A stretch of 64,000 nucleotides of DNA from JASHPR01 sp963808705 (GCA_963808705.1 CAWEHB010000002.1:1-64000); one strand, 5' to 3'; shown: positions 18,241 through 26,550, numbered from the stretch's first letter. A program made the numbers and translations. The notes: generated by a model not told the origin, from the sequence alone.

Positions 18241-18286
18241 CCGCGGGCCTGGAGCCCACCTGACCGCGGGCCTGGAGCCCACCTGA
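18241..18286 (+). repeat. Two 23-bp tandem copies of the preceding gene's 3' end
   Basis: Units CCGCGGGCCTGGAGCCCACC plus TGA at 18241-18263 and 18264-18286 follow a diverged first copy that forms the last codons and stop of the 17785-18240 gene. Because 23 is not a multiple of three, the three successive TGAs lie in three different frames. Confidence 0.9.
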
Positions 18287-18334
18287 CCGCGGCTCCGGTA
18301 GGTAGCAGTGGCGGATTAGCCGTACCTTGGGTAC

Positions 18335-18508
18335 ATGGGCAGAATTATCCTCGGCCTCGTGGCCGCGTTCGTCGTGATCATGCTGGTGCTGGCGGTTGTC
18401 CACGTGCTCCTCTACTACGCCTTCTTCATCGGGCTGCTCGCGGTCGTGGCCTTGGGCGTGTTCGCGTTCGCCCGCCGGTCGGGCAGGCGCGACAACCGCC
18501 GGGTCTAG
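18335..18508 (+). CDS. Small two-helix membrane protein
   Basis: A 57-aa ORF beginning MGRIILGLVAAFVVIMLVLA with two hydrophobic helices separated by LLYY and a basic tail ending RSGRRDNRRV, so the C-terminus should be cytoplasmic. Third codon positions are strongly G/C. It lacks a clear ribosome site (CCTTGGGTAC before ATG). Small proteins of this type are common in actinobacteria and are usually hypothetical. Confidence 0.65.
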   Translation: MGRIILGLVAAFVVIMLVLAVVHVLLYYAFFIGLLAVVALGVFAFARRSGRRDNRRV

Positions 18509-18657
18509 CCGGCCGGCGTTAGCGGGCCGGGCGGCGGCCTGGCCGACCCGCGCGGTACGGTCATGACCCTCTCCGGCTCGGCCGGCCCGCCGGCTCCTCG
18601 GTCGGGCCGGGCTGCTTCGGCGCACGGTCGCGTCGTTGCTATCGTTCAGCCGATATC

Positions 18658-18801
18658 ATGGGCAACTCCGCGGTGCTGGTGGCCTCTGCCCTGGCCCCGA
18701 TCTCGCGCAACCGGGACCACGTCATCAACGTCATGACCATCATCACGGCGACGATCTGCCCCACAGATGCTTGGACGGACGCTGGACAGGTGAGCCCATG
18801 A
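18658..18801 (+). CDS. Possible small upstream ORF coupled to the membrane protein
   Basis: A 47-aa ORF starting MGNSAVLVASALAPISRNRD whose TGA overlaps the ATG of the next gene (ATGA at 18798-18801), an arrangement used for translational coupling. The first 35 codons have strong G/C third positions, the last ten do not. No family is recognised and it may be chance. Confidence 0.35.
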   Translation: MGNSAVLVASALAPISRNRDHVINVMTIITATICPTDAWTDAGQVSP

Positions 18802-20693
18802 ACCATGCAGGCCCCGGCAGGCCCGGCAGGCTGGAAACCGCCGGCCCTGACGAGGCCGACATGCTGGAGCCGCAGGATCCGCCCCGGGCAGAGGTGCCGC
18901 GCGGGCGGCTGCGGACGGCGGCCTCCCGCCCGGTGGTGCGGCACCTGGCGCTGCTCGTGGTGTACCTGGCCGCGGGGATCGCGCTGACCTGGCCCAGGGT
19001 CACCTACCTGCACCGGCACCTGCTGCCAGAGACCCGTGACGTCTCCGGTTACGTGTGGGACCTGTGGTGGACCGCGCACCAGATCGCCCACCTGGGCAAC
19101 CCCTGGTTTACCAGCCACATGGCCGCCCCGGTCGGCATCCAGCTGGGCTTCGACACCACCATGCCGCTGGCCGGGCTGATCATGGCGCCGGTCACCCTGG
19201 CTTTCGGCCCCAGCGCGGCGTTCAGCTTGCTGACCATCGCGCTGCCCGGGCTGCTGTGCTACGTGATGTACCGGGCCGCCCGGCTGTGGCTGGCCGAGCC
19301 GGGCGCGATCGCCGCCGGGGCGTTCTTCGGCCTGTCCGCCATGCTGGCCTGGCAAGACTGGGAGCACCTGAACATCGCGCTGGGCACGCTGTTCCTGCCG
19401 ATGACGCTGGAGGCCGCGGTGCGGCTGCGGCGCCGGCCGGGGCTGCGCCAGGGCGTGATCCTGGGGGTGGTGCTGGGCGCCAGCCTGCTGGTCAACCAGG
19501 AGTCCGCGGTGATGGCCGGGCTGCTGGCCGCCGCGGTGCTGCTGCCCTGGCTGGTCCTCCGCCCCAGCGCCGGCCGGCTCAAGACGCTGGCCGCGGGCGC
19601 CGTCGTCGCGCTCGTCGTGGCCAGCCCGCAGCTCATCGCCATGATCCAGCAGGCCGTCGCGGGCGGCGCGTCGGTCAGCGCGCACGTGCTGGCCCATACC
19701 GGCAAGAGCTACGGCGTGGGGCTTTACGACCTGTTCGCGCCGTCGCAGCGGGTGGCGAACTTCGGGCTGGGCAGCGTGGCCACCGCCGCGGCGAGCGTCG
19801 ACGGGCGCATCGGCGAGGGCATGCCCATGTTCGGCGTGGTGCTCACCGTGCTTGCGCTGTTCGGGCTGGCCGTTTCCTGGCGGCGCCGCAGCGCCTGGCT
19901 GCTGGCCGCGCTCTGGCTGGGCTGCGCCTGGCTCGCCCTCGGCGCGGTGCTCTGGGTCGGCAACAAGCCGCACGTGCCGTTCCTCGCCCGGTGGAACGGC
20001 GAGCGGGTGTCGCTGATCATGCCCTACACCTGGTTCATGCGCATTCCGTGGCTGTCGGACCTCCGGGAAGCCGACCGGTTTGCCATCCTCGGGCTGGTCG
20101 GCGCGGTGCTGCTGGCCGGGGCCGCGGTGGACTGGCTCTGGCGCCATGCCAGACCGGTGATCATCGTGGTGGCCGTGCTCGCGGTGTTCGAGGCCGGCTG
20201 GTCGGGCGGCGCGAACATCCCGGGCGGCCCGAAGATCGGGATCATGCCGACGACGCTCCCGGCCCTGGACGGCCCCATCGCCGCCGACCATTCCCAATCC
20301 GTCGTCGTCGACGTGCCGTTCGGCCTGCGCGGCGGGATCCCGCTGTACGGAGGCCAGTTCGCACCCCAGTCCCTGGTCCTGGCCACCAGCGACGGGCACC
20401 CCCGGGCGGTTTCCTACACCTCCTGGGTGCCTGCCGCCACCCTGCGCGGGATCAAGAAGCACCTGTTCTACACGCTGCTCGTCAGCTCCTCGAACTACAT
20501 TGCCGGCGAGCCCGTGGTCCTGAAGGCGTCCCCGGCCCAGCTGGCGGCCGCCCAGCGGGACGCCCGGCGCATGGGCATCGGCTGGGTGCTGGTCTGGTCC
20601 AACAATCCGCTTGAGGCCCGGTACCTGACCGCGACCGGGTTCCGGCTCGACTACCGGGCGGACGGTGCCGCCGTGTACCGCCCGACCTGGTAG
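18798..20693 (+). CDS. Large polytopic membrane protein, GT-C glycosyltransferase-like
   Basis: A 631-aa protein with a short charged N-terminus, about ten to twelve membrane helices, and a soluble C-terminal domain (from about residue 480). Charged residues after the first helix (LTWPRVTYLHRHLLPETRDV, then WDLWWTAHQIAHLGNPW) resemble the first extracytoplasmic loop of GT-C lipid-linked sugar transferases. The C-terminal domain contains VVVDVPFGLRGGIPLYGGQF, seen in actinobacterial homologues of unknown function. AGGTGAG lies 4 nt before ATG 18798. An envelope glycan role is supported by the nearby polysaccharide exporter but is an inference. Confidence 0.75.
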   Translation: MNHAGPGRPGRLETAGPDEADMLEPQDPPRAEVPRGRLRTAASRPVVRHLALLVVYLAAGIALTWPRVTYLHRHLLPETRDVSGYVWDLWWTAHQIAHLGNPWFTSHMAAPVGIQLGFDTTMPLAGLIMAPVTLAFGPSAAFSLLTIALPGLLCYVMYRAARLWLAEPGAIAAGAFFGLSAMLAWQDWEHLNIALGTLFLPMTLEAAVRLRRRPGLRQGVILGVVLGASLLVNQESAVMAGLLAAAVLLPWLVLRPSAGRLKTLAAGAVVALVVASPQLIAMIQQAVAGGASVSAHVLAHTGKSYGVGLYDLFAPSQRVANFGLGSVATAAASVDGRIGEGMPMFGVVLTVLALFGLAVSWRRRSAWLLAALWLGCAWLALGAVLWVGNKPHVPFLARWNGERVSLIMPYTWFMRIPWLSDLREADRFAILGLVGAVLLAGAAVDWLWRHARPVIIVVAVLAVFEAGWSGGANIPGGPKIGIMPTTLPALDGPIAADHSQSVVVDVPFGLRGGIPLYGGQFAPQSLVLATSDGHPRAVSYTSWVPAATLRGIKKHLFYTLLVSSSNYIAGEPVVLKASPAQLAAAQRDARRMGIGWVLVWSNNPLEARYLTATGFRLDYRADGAAVYRPTW

Positions 20694-20770
20694 GAGCGCG
20701 ATTGCCCGCCGACCTCCGCCGCCTGGCGTGGCCCGGGTCCCGGGCCGGGGCCAGTGTCGCCGTCTCAGCC

Positions 20771-20800
20771 GGCCGGCGGGCGCCCGGCCGGCGGGCGCCC
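20771..20800. repeat. Two 15-bp GC-rich tandem copies
   Basis: GGCCGGCGGGCGCCC is repeated at 20771-20785 and 20786-20800 between convergent genes, just beyond the stop of the MarR gene. The unit is partly self-complementary and could fold as a terminator. Confidence 0.8.
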
Positions 20801-20809
20801 GGCCGTGGC

Positions 20810-21499
20810 CTACTCCGGGGACTCGGCCTGGTGCGCCGACGGGGCCTCGCCGAGCAGCCCCTCGGCGGACAGGCCGCGCACCAGGCCGCGCAGGCCGGCG
20901 GACAGGCCTGCCCGTTCCTCTTCGGTCAGGGCGCCCAGGATCCTCGCCTGCCGGGATTGCCAGGCGCCCCACAGCCGGGCGGCCACCGCCCCGCCCTCCG
21001 CCGTCAGGTAGAGCCGCACGTAGCGCTGGTTGCCCTCGTCCCGGCCCCGGCGGACCCAGCCCTTCCGTTCCAGGCCGGCGGCCAGGCGGCTCACCGTGCT
21101 CTTCTCCAGGCCGAGCAGGCCGGCCAGTTCGCCCTGGGCTATGCCACGCGCCTTGACCAGCTCGATCAGCGCGCGTGCCTCGGACCCGGACACCTGCGGG
21201 ATCCCGGCTGCGGACGCGTCGTCGTGCCGGAGGTGACCCGACGCCACGGCGCCGTGCTGGTCAGCGGCGGCCGCGGCCGGACCGTGACGGGACGCGGCGT
21301 CCCCGGACGCGGTATCCCCGGACGCGGTATCCCCGGACGCGGTATCCCCGGCCGCTCCGTTCCGGCCCGAGCCATCCCGGACGGTACTATCCCGGACGGT
21401 GCCGTCCCGGCCGGCGCCATCCCCAGCGGCCGGGCTGACCAGGCGCAGCAGCTGGGTGAGGAGCCGCCCAAGCTCGAGGTCGTCCGGCGAGCTGTTCAC
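20810..21499 (-). CDS. MarR family regulator with a low-complexity insertion
   Basis: A 229-aa regulator. The winged helix is clear in the C-terminal half (LIELVKARGIAQGELAGLLG, LEKSTVSRLAAGLERKGWVR, then the wing RYVRLYLT). Between the N-terminal helix (DDLELGRLLTQLLRLV) and the HTH sits about 60 residues of Gly/Asp/Ala/Thr repeats including GDTASGDTASGDTASGDAAS, encoded by 15-bp tandem repeats; typical MarR proteins are about 150 aa and lack this. GTG 21499 is likely, though no strong ribosome site is seen. It is divergent from the polysaccharide ABC exporter and dyads lie between them, so it probably controls itself and perhaps the exporter. Confidence 0.8.
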   Translation of the reverse strand: MNSSPDDLELGRLLTQLLRLVSPAAGDGAGRDGTVRDSTVRDGSGRNGAAGDTASGDTASGDTASGDAASRHGPAAAAADQHGAVASGHLRHDDASAAGIPQVSGSEARALIELVKARGIAQGELAGLLGLEKSTVSRLAAGLERKGWVRRGRDEGNQRYVRLYLTAEGGAVAARLWGAWQSRQARILGALTEEERAGLSAGLRGLVRGLSAEGLLGEAPSAHQAESPE

Positions 21500-21500
21500 A

Positions 21501-21566
21501 ACAACAGTTGTACCGCACAACCATGCGGATGGTACAGTCGCGGCGTGACAGTTGCCCCGTACAACT
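21501..21566. promoter_or_regulatory. Cluster of MarR-type dyads between marR and the exporter genes
   Basis: Three related palindromes: ACAACAGTTGT (21501-21511), GTTGTACCGCACAAC (21507-21521, arms GTTGT/ACAAC) and AGTTGCCCCGTACAACT (21550-21566, arms AGTTG/CAACT). They sit directly upstream of the MarR GTG and about 60 bp before the divergent permease start, as expected for an autoregulatory operator. Binding is inferred only. Confidence 0.55.
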
Positions 21567-21627
21567 CACTGAACGGCTCACGGACGCGCCAGCGGCACGC
21601 CCGCCGTCTGGACGGAAGCCGGGCGGC

Positions 21628-22668
21628 GTGAGCAGCGACAGGCGGCTGAGCGCGCCGGGGCGGCTGGCGGCCGGTGACGACCTGCCGTCCGCCGGGACGG
21701 CCGCCGCGGAGCTGCCGGATCAGCCGCTGGCCGAGTTCGCCATCCAGCACGGCCTGCGGCCGAGCGCCGAGCGGCCGGCGGCCGGCCGCTACCTCCGCAA
21801 CCTGTGGCAGCGCCGACATTTCATCATGGCCTTCGCCACGGCGCGGAACATCGCCATGTACACCGAGGCCAGGCTCGGCCAGCTCTGGCAGGTGCTCACC
21901 CCGCTGCTCAACGCGGGCGTCTACTTCCTGATCTTCGGCCTGCTCCTGCACATCAACCGGGGCATCCCCAACTACCTGGGCTTCCTGGTCACCGGCGTCT
22001 TCGTCTTCAACTTCACCCAGCGGTCCTTCATCTCCACCTCCACCGTGATCACCGAGAGCCTGCAGCTGATCCGGGCGCTGCGCTTCCCCCGCGCCGCGCT
22101 CCCGCTTGCCTACGTGATGATCGAACTGGAGCAGATGCTCCTGTCGATGGTGGTACTCGGCGTGATCGTGCTCTGGACCGGCGAGCCGCTCACCTGGTAC
22201 TGGCTGCTGGCCATCCCGGCCCTGCTGCTGCAGACGATCTTCAACGTCGGCTGCGGCCTCGCGGTCGCGCGCCTCGGGTCCAATGTCAACGACTTCAGCC
22301 AGCTGCTCCCGTTCCTGATGCGCACCTGGCTGTACGTGTCCGGCGTGCTGTTCCAGATCAGCACCCTGGATGTCGCGCGCAAGTACGTCGCCATCCTGCA
22401 GCTCAACCCCGCGGCGATCTACATCACCCTGGTCCGCGAGGCCATCCTGCAGACGCAGCGGGAGAGCCAGCCGGGTGCCCAGCCGTACAACAGGCTGAAG
22501 TGCCAGACCTGGCAGCACCTCAAGAAGCCGCTCGACTGGAGCGCCTACTGTCACCCGGTCACCAACCCGGCCCACTACTGGTACTACGGGATAGCCTGGG
22601 CGGTGCTCGCCCTGGTGGTCGGGTTCTTCTTCTTCTGGCGGGCGGAGGCGATGTATGGCCGCGGCTGA
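21628..22668 (+). CDS. Polysaccharide ABC exporter permease (Wzm/TagG-like)
   Basis: A 346-aa ABC-2 type permease with about six membrane helices: TEARLGQLWQVLTPLLNAGV, YFLIFGLLL, YLGFLVTGVFVFNFTQ, and the C-terminal WAVLALVVGFFFFWRAEAMY. The layout (cytoplasmic N-terminal helix, an amphipathic RFPRAALP coupling helix, and a long loop with two Cys before the last helix) matches Wzm/TagG/RfbD exporters of O-antigen, teichoic acid or galactan. GTG 21628 begins the predicted N-terminus. It overlaps the ATPase gene by 14 bp, so they form one transporter operon. Confidence 0.88.
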   Translation: MSSDRRLSAPGRLAAGDDLPSAGTAAAELPDQPLAEFAIQHGLRPSAERPAAGRYLRNLWQRRHFIMAFATARNIAMYTEARLGQLWQVLTPLLNAGVYFLIFGLLLHINRGIPNYLGFLVTGVFVFNFTQRSFISTSTVITESLQLIRALRFPRAALPLAYVMIELEQMLLSMVVLGVIVLWTGEPLTWYWLLAIPALLLQTIFNVGCGLAVARLGSNVNDFSQLLPFLMRTWLYVSGVLFQISTLDVARKYVAILQLNPAAIYITLVREAILQTQRESQPGAQPYNRLKCQTWQHLKKPLDWSAYCHPVTNPAHYWYYGIAWAVLALVVGFFFFWRAEAMYGRG

Positions 22669-23476
22669 GCCGATGGTGGTCGTGGACGACCTGCACGTCG
22701 TCTACCGCGTCTACGGCGCCGGCGGCGACCGGGGGACCGCGGCGACCGCGCTGCTGCGGATCCTGGGCCGGAAGACCCGGGGCTCGATCCGCGAGGTGCA
22801 CGCGATCCGCGGGGTCTCGTTCGTGGCCTACCGCGGCGACGCCGTGGGAGTCATCGGCCGCAACGGCTCGGGCAAGACCACGCTGCTGCGGGCCGTCGCC
22901 GGCCTGCTGCCGCCGGAACAGGGCAACGTCTACACCGATGGCGACGCCGCGCTGCTCGGCGTGAACGCCGCGCTGCTCGACGACCTCACCGGCGAGCGCA
23001 ACGTAGTCCTCGGCTGCCTGGCGATGGGCATGACCAAGAAGGAGACCAAGGACAAGTACCAGAGCATCGTGGACTTCTCCGGGGTCGGCGAGTTCGTTGA
23101 CCTGCCGATGAAGCACTACTCCACCGGCATGGGCTCCCGGCTGCGGTTCGCGATCGCGGCCGCCAAGAGCCAGGACATCCTGCTCGTGGACGAGGCGCTG
23201 GCCACCGGTGACGCGGAGTTCCGGGTCAAGAGCCACGCCAGGATCGAGGAGCTGCGCCAGGAGGCCGGCACGGTCTTCCTGGTCGCGCACAACCTCGAGG
23301 AGGTCGAGCTGACGTGCAACCGGGTGATCTGGATGGAGCGTGGCCAGATCGTCACCCAGGGTGAGGACGTCATCGGGATCATCGACCGCTACATCGAGGC
23401 CTCCGGCGGCGCGCCGGTCGAGCGCGACCCGGTCACCGGCGCGCGGATCCACTCTCGCGTGCCCGCCAAGACCTGA
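22655..23476 (+). CDS. Polysaccharide ABC exporter ATPase (Wzt/TagH-like)
   Basis: A 273-aa ABC ATPase with Walker A GRNGSGKTT, the relaxed signature HYSTGMGSRLRFAIA typical of Wzt/TagH rather than LSGGQ, Walker B DILLVDEALATGD and the switch His in VAHNLEE. It has an N-terminal insertion before Walker A and lacks the C-terminal carbohydrate-binding domain of long Wzt proteins. With the upstream permease it would export a lipid-linked glycan across the membrane. The glycan cannot be named. The nearby GT-C-like protein suggests a cell-envelope context. Confidence 0.9.
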   Translation: MAAAEPMVVVDDLHVVYRVYGAGGDRGTAATALLRILGRKTRGSIREVHAIRGVSFVAYRGDAVGVIGRNGSGKTTLLRAVAGLLPPEQGNVYTDGDAALLGVNAALLDDLTGERNVVLGCLAMGMTKKETKDKYQSIVDFSGVGEFVDLPMKHYSTGMGSRLRFAIAAAKSQDILLVDEALATGDAEFRVKSHARIEELRQEAGTVFLVAHNLEEVELTCNRVIWMERGQIVTQGEDVIGIIDRYIEASGGAPVERDPVTGARIHSRVPAKT

Positions 23477-23486
23477 GCCGCCGGGG

Positions 23487-25613
23487 TTACCCGCCCGCGG
23501 GCAGGGACGCGGAGGACGCGGGAGCCGCAGTTCCGGTCTGGTCGCCCGCCTTGTCCGGACGGTCGCCGGCCTTGTCCGGACGGTCGCCGGCCGCGTCCCG
23601 CTGACCGTTCGCCGCGTCGGCGTGATGGCCGGCCGGACCCGGGTGACCGCCCGCCTTCTCTGGGTGACCGCCGGCCGCGTCCGGATGATCGCCCGCCGCG
23701 TCCGGATGATCGCCGGCCGCCGCCGGGTGGTCGCCCGCCGCGTCCGCGCGGCGCAACTGCAGGCGCATGATCGTGCCGCCGCCCTTGCGCTCGTCGGCGG
23801 CGACCTCGCCGTCCTGGGCCCGGGCCAGCTGGCGCACGATGTACAGCCCCAGGCCGATGCCGCCGAACCTGCGACGGTCGCCGGTCTCGCCCTGCACGAA
23901 CCGCTCAAAGACCCGATCGCGGTCGGCGGCCGGGATGCCGATCCCCTCGTCCTCGACGGTGACCTCGATCTGGTTCCCGGACGCCCTGGCCCCGACGGTC
24001 ACCGTCCCGCCGTCGGGCGAGTACTTGAAGGCGTTCTCCAGCAACTGGCCGACGATCACGTCGGTCGCCGTCGGATCGCCGAAGGCCTTCGGCAGCTGAT
24101 CGGGAACGTCGATGGTGAGCGTGTGCTGGTCCGATAGCGAGCGGAACGCCGCGGCCGCTCCCCGCACCAGCCCGGCCAGGTCGAACGGCCCGTTGCTCAC
24201 GGCCAGCTGGTCCGCCCCGGCGCGGGAGCCGAGCAGCAGCTGCTCCACCAGCTTCGCCAGCGCGCCCGCGCGGTCGACTATCGTCTGCACGGCGCTGCGG
24301 CGGTCGGCGTCGCTCAGCTTGTCCCACCGGCTCGCCAGGGTGCTGGCGAACCCCTGTACCACGGTGATCGGGGTCCGCAGCTCATGGCTAGTGGTGGCCA
24401 GGAACAGGTCCTTGGCCTCCTCGAGTTCCTTGGCCGCCGTGACATCGCGGAAATCGACCACCTGCTCGTCGCGGCCGTCCAGCCCGGTGCACAGCACGTC
24501 CAGCCAGCGGCCGGTGTCCAGCTTGTGGGCCAGCTTGGCCCCGGGCCCGGGCACCGGGAACGGCGGCGGCTGGCCCGTAGCGTCCTCGGCGGAGACGCCG
24601 GTCAGACGGTGCGCGGCCGGGTTCCACTGCCGGACCAGGCCGTCGCCATCCAGGACCGCGATGCCGTCGGCGCTGCCGTCGATGACCGCCCGCTCGTGCG
24701 CCCGCTGCCTGGCCACCTCCTCGAACGCGGTCGCGTTCGACAGCGCCACGCTCGCGTGGCCGGCCAGCAGCTCGAGCAGTTCCAACTCGACGTGACTGAC
24801 CTGGCGCCGCGAGTAAAAGGCGTACAGCGCGCCGTAGGGGCGGCCGGCCACATGCGACAGGCTCAGCGTGATCGTGTGCAGCCCGGGCAGGGCGGACCAG
24901 ATCGTGTCCTCCAGGCGGTCCGTCTCGCTGGTGGCCATCATCACCGTCTTGCCGGACCGCATCAGCTCGCCGACCATGCTGGTGGCCAGGTCCGCGGTAC
25001 GGCCGCGGAGACCGCCGGGCAGCCCGTCCATGCTGACCAGGCGCAGCTTGTCCTTCTCGATGACCACGAACCCGCCGGCGTCCGCCCTGGTCAGCTCGCG
25101 GAGGCTGGCCGCGATCCGGTCCAGCACGGCCGGCAGCTCCAGCTGCGCGTTCATGTCCGCGACCACGTCGCCCAGCCTGCGCACCACCCGGGCGCGCTCG
25201 GCCATGTAGTGCTTGACGGCCTCGTCGCCGGCGGTCTGGTGGCAGACGCTGACCCAGCCGACCGTCTCGCCCGCGGCGCTGACCAGGGCGCTGGTGTCGA
25301 TGCGCAGGTCGAGCAGGTTGCCGTCCTTGCGGATCCTGCGGGTGGCGAACGAGACCTGGCCGCCGCTGGCGACATGCTCCATCACCGCGTTGTTCTCTGC
25401 CTTCAGCTCCTCCGGGATGAACGAGAGCTCCAGCCCGACGACCTCGGATGCCTTCCAGCCGAACAGGCGCTCGGCGGCAGGGTTCCACAGGGTGACGGCC
25501 CGGTCCATGCCGAAGGCGATGATCGCGTCGGCGGCACACTCGATGACCGCGCGCGCGGTCGCGTCGATCCGCTCCCGGTCGCGGCCACTCGCTACGGTCA
25601 GCCTCAGGGCCAC
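23487..25613 (-). CDS. PAS-GAF-PAS sensor histidine kinase with heptapeptide repeat tail
   Basis: A 708-aa soluble histidine kinase. Order: PAS (residues 15-125, ADAIIAFGMDRAVTLWNPAA), GAF (about 150-300), second PAS (310-395, VIDGSADGIAVLDGDG), dimerisation domain with H-box SHELRTPITVVQGFA (His410), then HATPase with N-box QLLENAFKYSPDGG and G-boxes DEGIGIP and FGGIGLGLYIV. The last 75 residues are about ten copies of a seven-residue unit like DAAGDHP, encoded by 21-bp repeats. There is no membrane segment, so it senses cytosolic or diffusible signals. Start GTG 25613. No response regulator gene is adjacent, so it is an orphan kinase. Confidence 0.9.
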   Translation of the reverse strand: MALRLTVASGRDRERIDATARAVIECAADAIIAFGMDRAVTLWNPAAERLFGWKASEVVGLELSFIPEELKAENNAVMEHVASGGQVSFATRRIRKDGNLLDLRIDTSALVSAAGETVGWVSVCHQTAGDEAVKHYMAERARVVRRLGDVVADMNAQLELPAVLDRIAASLRELTRADAGGFVVIEKDKLRLVSMDGLPGGLRGRTADLATSMVGELMRSGKTVMMATSETDRLEDTIWSALPGLHTITLSLSHVAGRPYGALYAFYSRRQVSHVELELLELLAGHASVALSNATAFEEVARQRAHERAVIDGSADGIAVLDGDGLVRQWNPAAHRLTGVSAEDATGQPPPFPVPGPGAKLAHKLDTGRWLDVLCTGLDGRDEQVVDFRDVTAAKELEEAKDLFLATTSHELRTPITVVQGFASTLASRWDKLSDADRRSAVQTIVDRAGALAKLVEQLLLGSRAGADQLAVSNGPFDLAGLVRGAAAAFRSLSDQHTLTIDVPDQLPKAFGDPTATDVIVGQLLENAFKYSPDGGTVTVGARASGNQIEVTVEDEGIGIPAADRDRVFERFVQGETGDRRRFGGIGLGLYIVRQLARAQDGEVAADERKGGGTIMRLQLRRADAAGDHPAAAGDHPDAAGDHPDAAGGHPEKAGGHPGPAGHHADAANGQRDAAGDRPDKAGDRPDKAGDQTGTAAPASSASLPAGG

Positions 25614-26043
25614 GACTCATGATCCCACCGCCGGGCGGCCCATGGCCAACAAAACCCGAGCTTGCCGGGTCAGGCTGGCCATCGCCAACCCGGCGCCTGC
25701 GGAGAAAACTCCCCAAGCCGGGCGGCGTTCCGTGAAATCCTGGCGGCGATTCGGCCTGCCGGGCCGCGTCTTCCGCCTGTCCGCGACCGCTTGCGGATAA
25801 GCTACGCGGGAGCTCAGCGCTCATGGCCTGGCGCACCGCCGGGCCGCACAGCCCCGGCTCTCTCCCCCCTAGGAGCCGGGTCACGGTCACGTCCGGCCGT
25901 GCGGCACAGACCCAGCGGCCGGACGTGACCAGCCAGGCTCTCGCCCCGACCTCCCGCCAGGCGTCTGGCGCAGCGCCGGGCCGCGAGAATCAAGGAACCA
26001 AGACGCACGGAACCGGGTGAGCGAAGCACGCGTCCAATGGGGC
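25614..26043. other. Divergent intergenic region with one long dyad
   Basis: 430 bp between the divergent histidine kinase and lipoprotein genes. No frame has coding bias or a known domain. The only structure seen is a perfect 15-bp inverted repeat at 25885-25930, listed separately. Confidence 0.45.
25885..25930. promoter_or_regulatory. Perfect 15-bp inverted repeat, 16-nt spacer
   Basis: Arms GGTCACGTCCGGCCG (25885-25899) and CGGCCGGACGTGACC (25916-25930). It lies in a divergent promoter region, 114 bp before the lipoprotein start, so an operator or an RNA hairpin is possible. No T-run follows. Confidence 0.45.
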
Positions 26044-26478
26044 ATGAGGCCAGACATGCTTCGGGCGTGCACCGGCGCCCGGTACCTACTGATCGCAGCG
26101 ATCTGTGCGGCCGCGGCCACCGCGTGCGGCAGCACCTCGGCTCCGTCCGGCTCGGCGGCGGCCAGCCCGGCCCCGCCGAAGGTATCCCTCGACATCAAGG
26201 TGAGCGGCGCTCCCGGAACCGCGGCCAAGCACTGGACGCTGCAGTGCGACCCGGCTGGCGGCACCCACCCTGATCCCGCGGAGGCCTGCGCCATCCTGCT
26301 CAAGGCCAAGACCCCGTTCGCGCCGGTGCCCAAGGGCATCGAGTGCCCGATGATCATGGTCGGCGCCAAGACGGCGACCGTCACGGGAACCTACTTCGGC
26401 AAGCACGTCGACACCACTTTCATACAGGGGGGTTGCCAGCTCGCCCGCTGGGCGCAGATCGGCCAGATCTTTAATTAG
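26044..26478 (+). CDS. Subtilisin-inhibitor-like (SSI) lipoprotein
   Basis: A 144-aa lipoprotein. The signal (YLLIAAICAAAATAC) ends in an ATAC lipobox with Cys about residue 28, followed by a Ser/Ala/Pro linker. The mature domain matches the SSI fold: HWTLQCDPAGG, THPDPAEACAILL, IECPMIMVG and TYFGKHVDTTF, with four Cys placed to form the two SSI disulfides. SSI proteins inhibit subtilisin-like proteases through a loop after the CPM motif. The reactive loop here (IECPMIMVGAKTAT) departs from the usual CPMVYDPV, so inhibitory activity is uncertain. ATG 26044 is one of several possible starts (26017 GTG, 26056 ATG). Confidence 0.75.
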   Translation: MRPDMLRACTGARYLLIAAICAAAATACGSTSAPSGSAAASPAPPKVSLDIKVSGAPGTAAKHWTLQCDPAGGTHPDPAEACAILLKAKTPFAPVPKGIECPMIMVGAKTATVTGTYFGKHVDTTFIQGGCQLARWAQIGQIFN

Positions 26479-26550
26479 ATCTCCGGTGGGTCCCGTCTAG
26501 CTCTCAGGTAGGCCGCCGGCGGGGCCGAAGGCCCCTCTGTTCGAGCCAAA

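Noticed and set aside
18639..20972. 777-codon minus-strand frame across the GT-C-like gene
   Set aside because: Antisense shadow of a clear polytopic membrane protein; the composition is low-complexity Arg/Gln/His.
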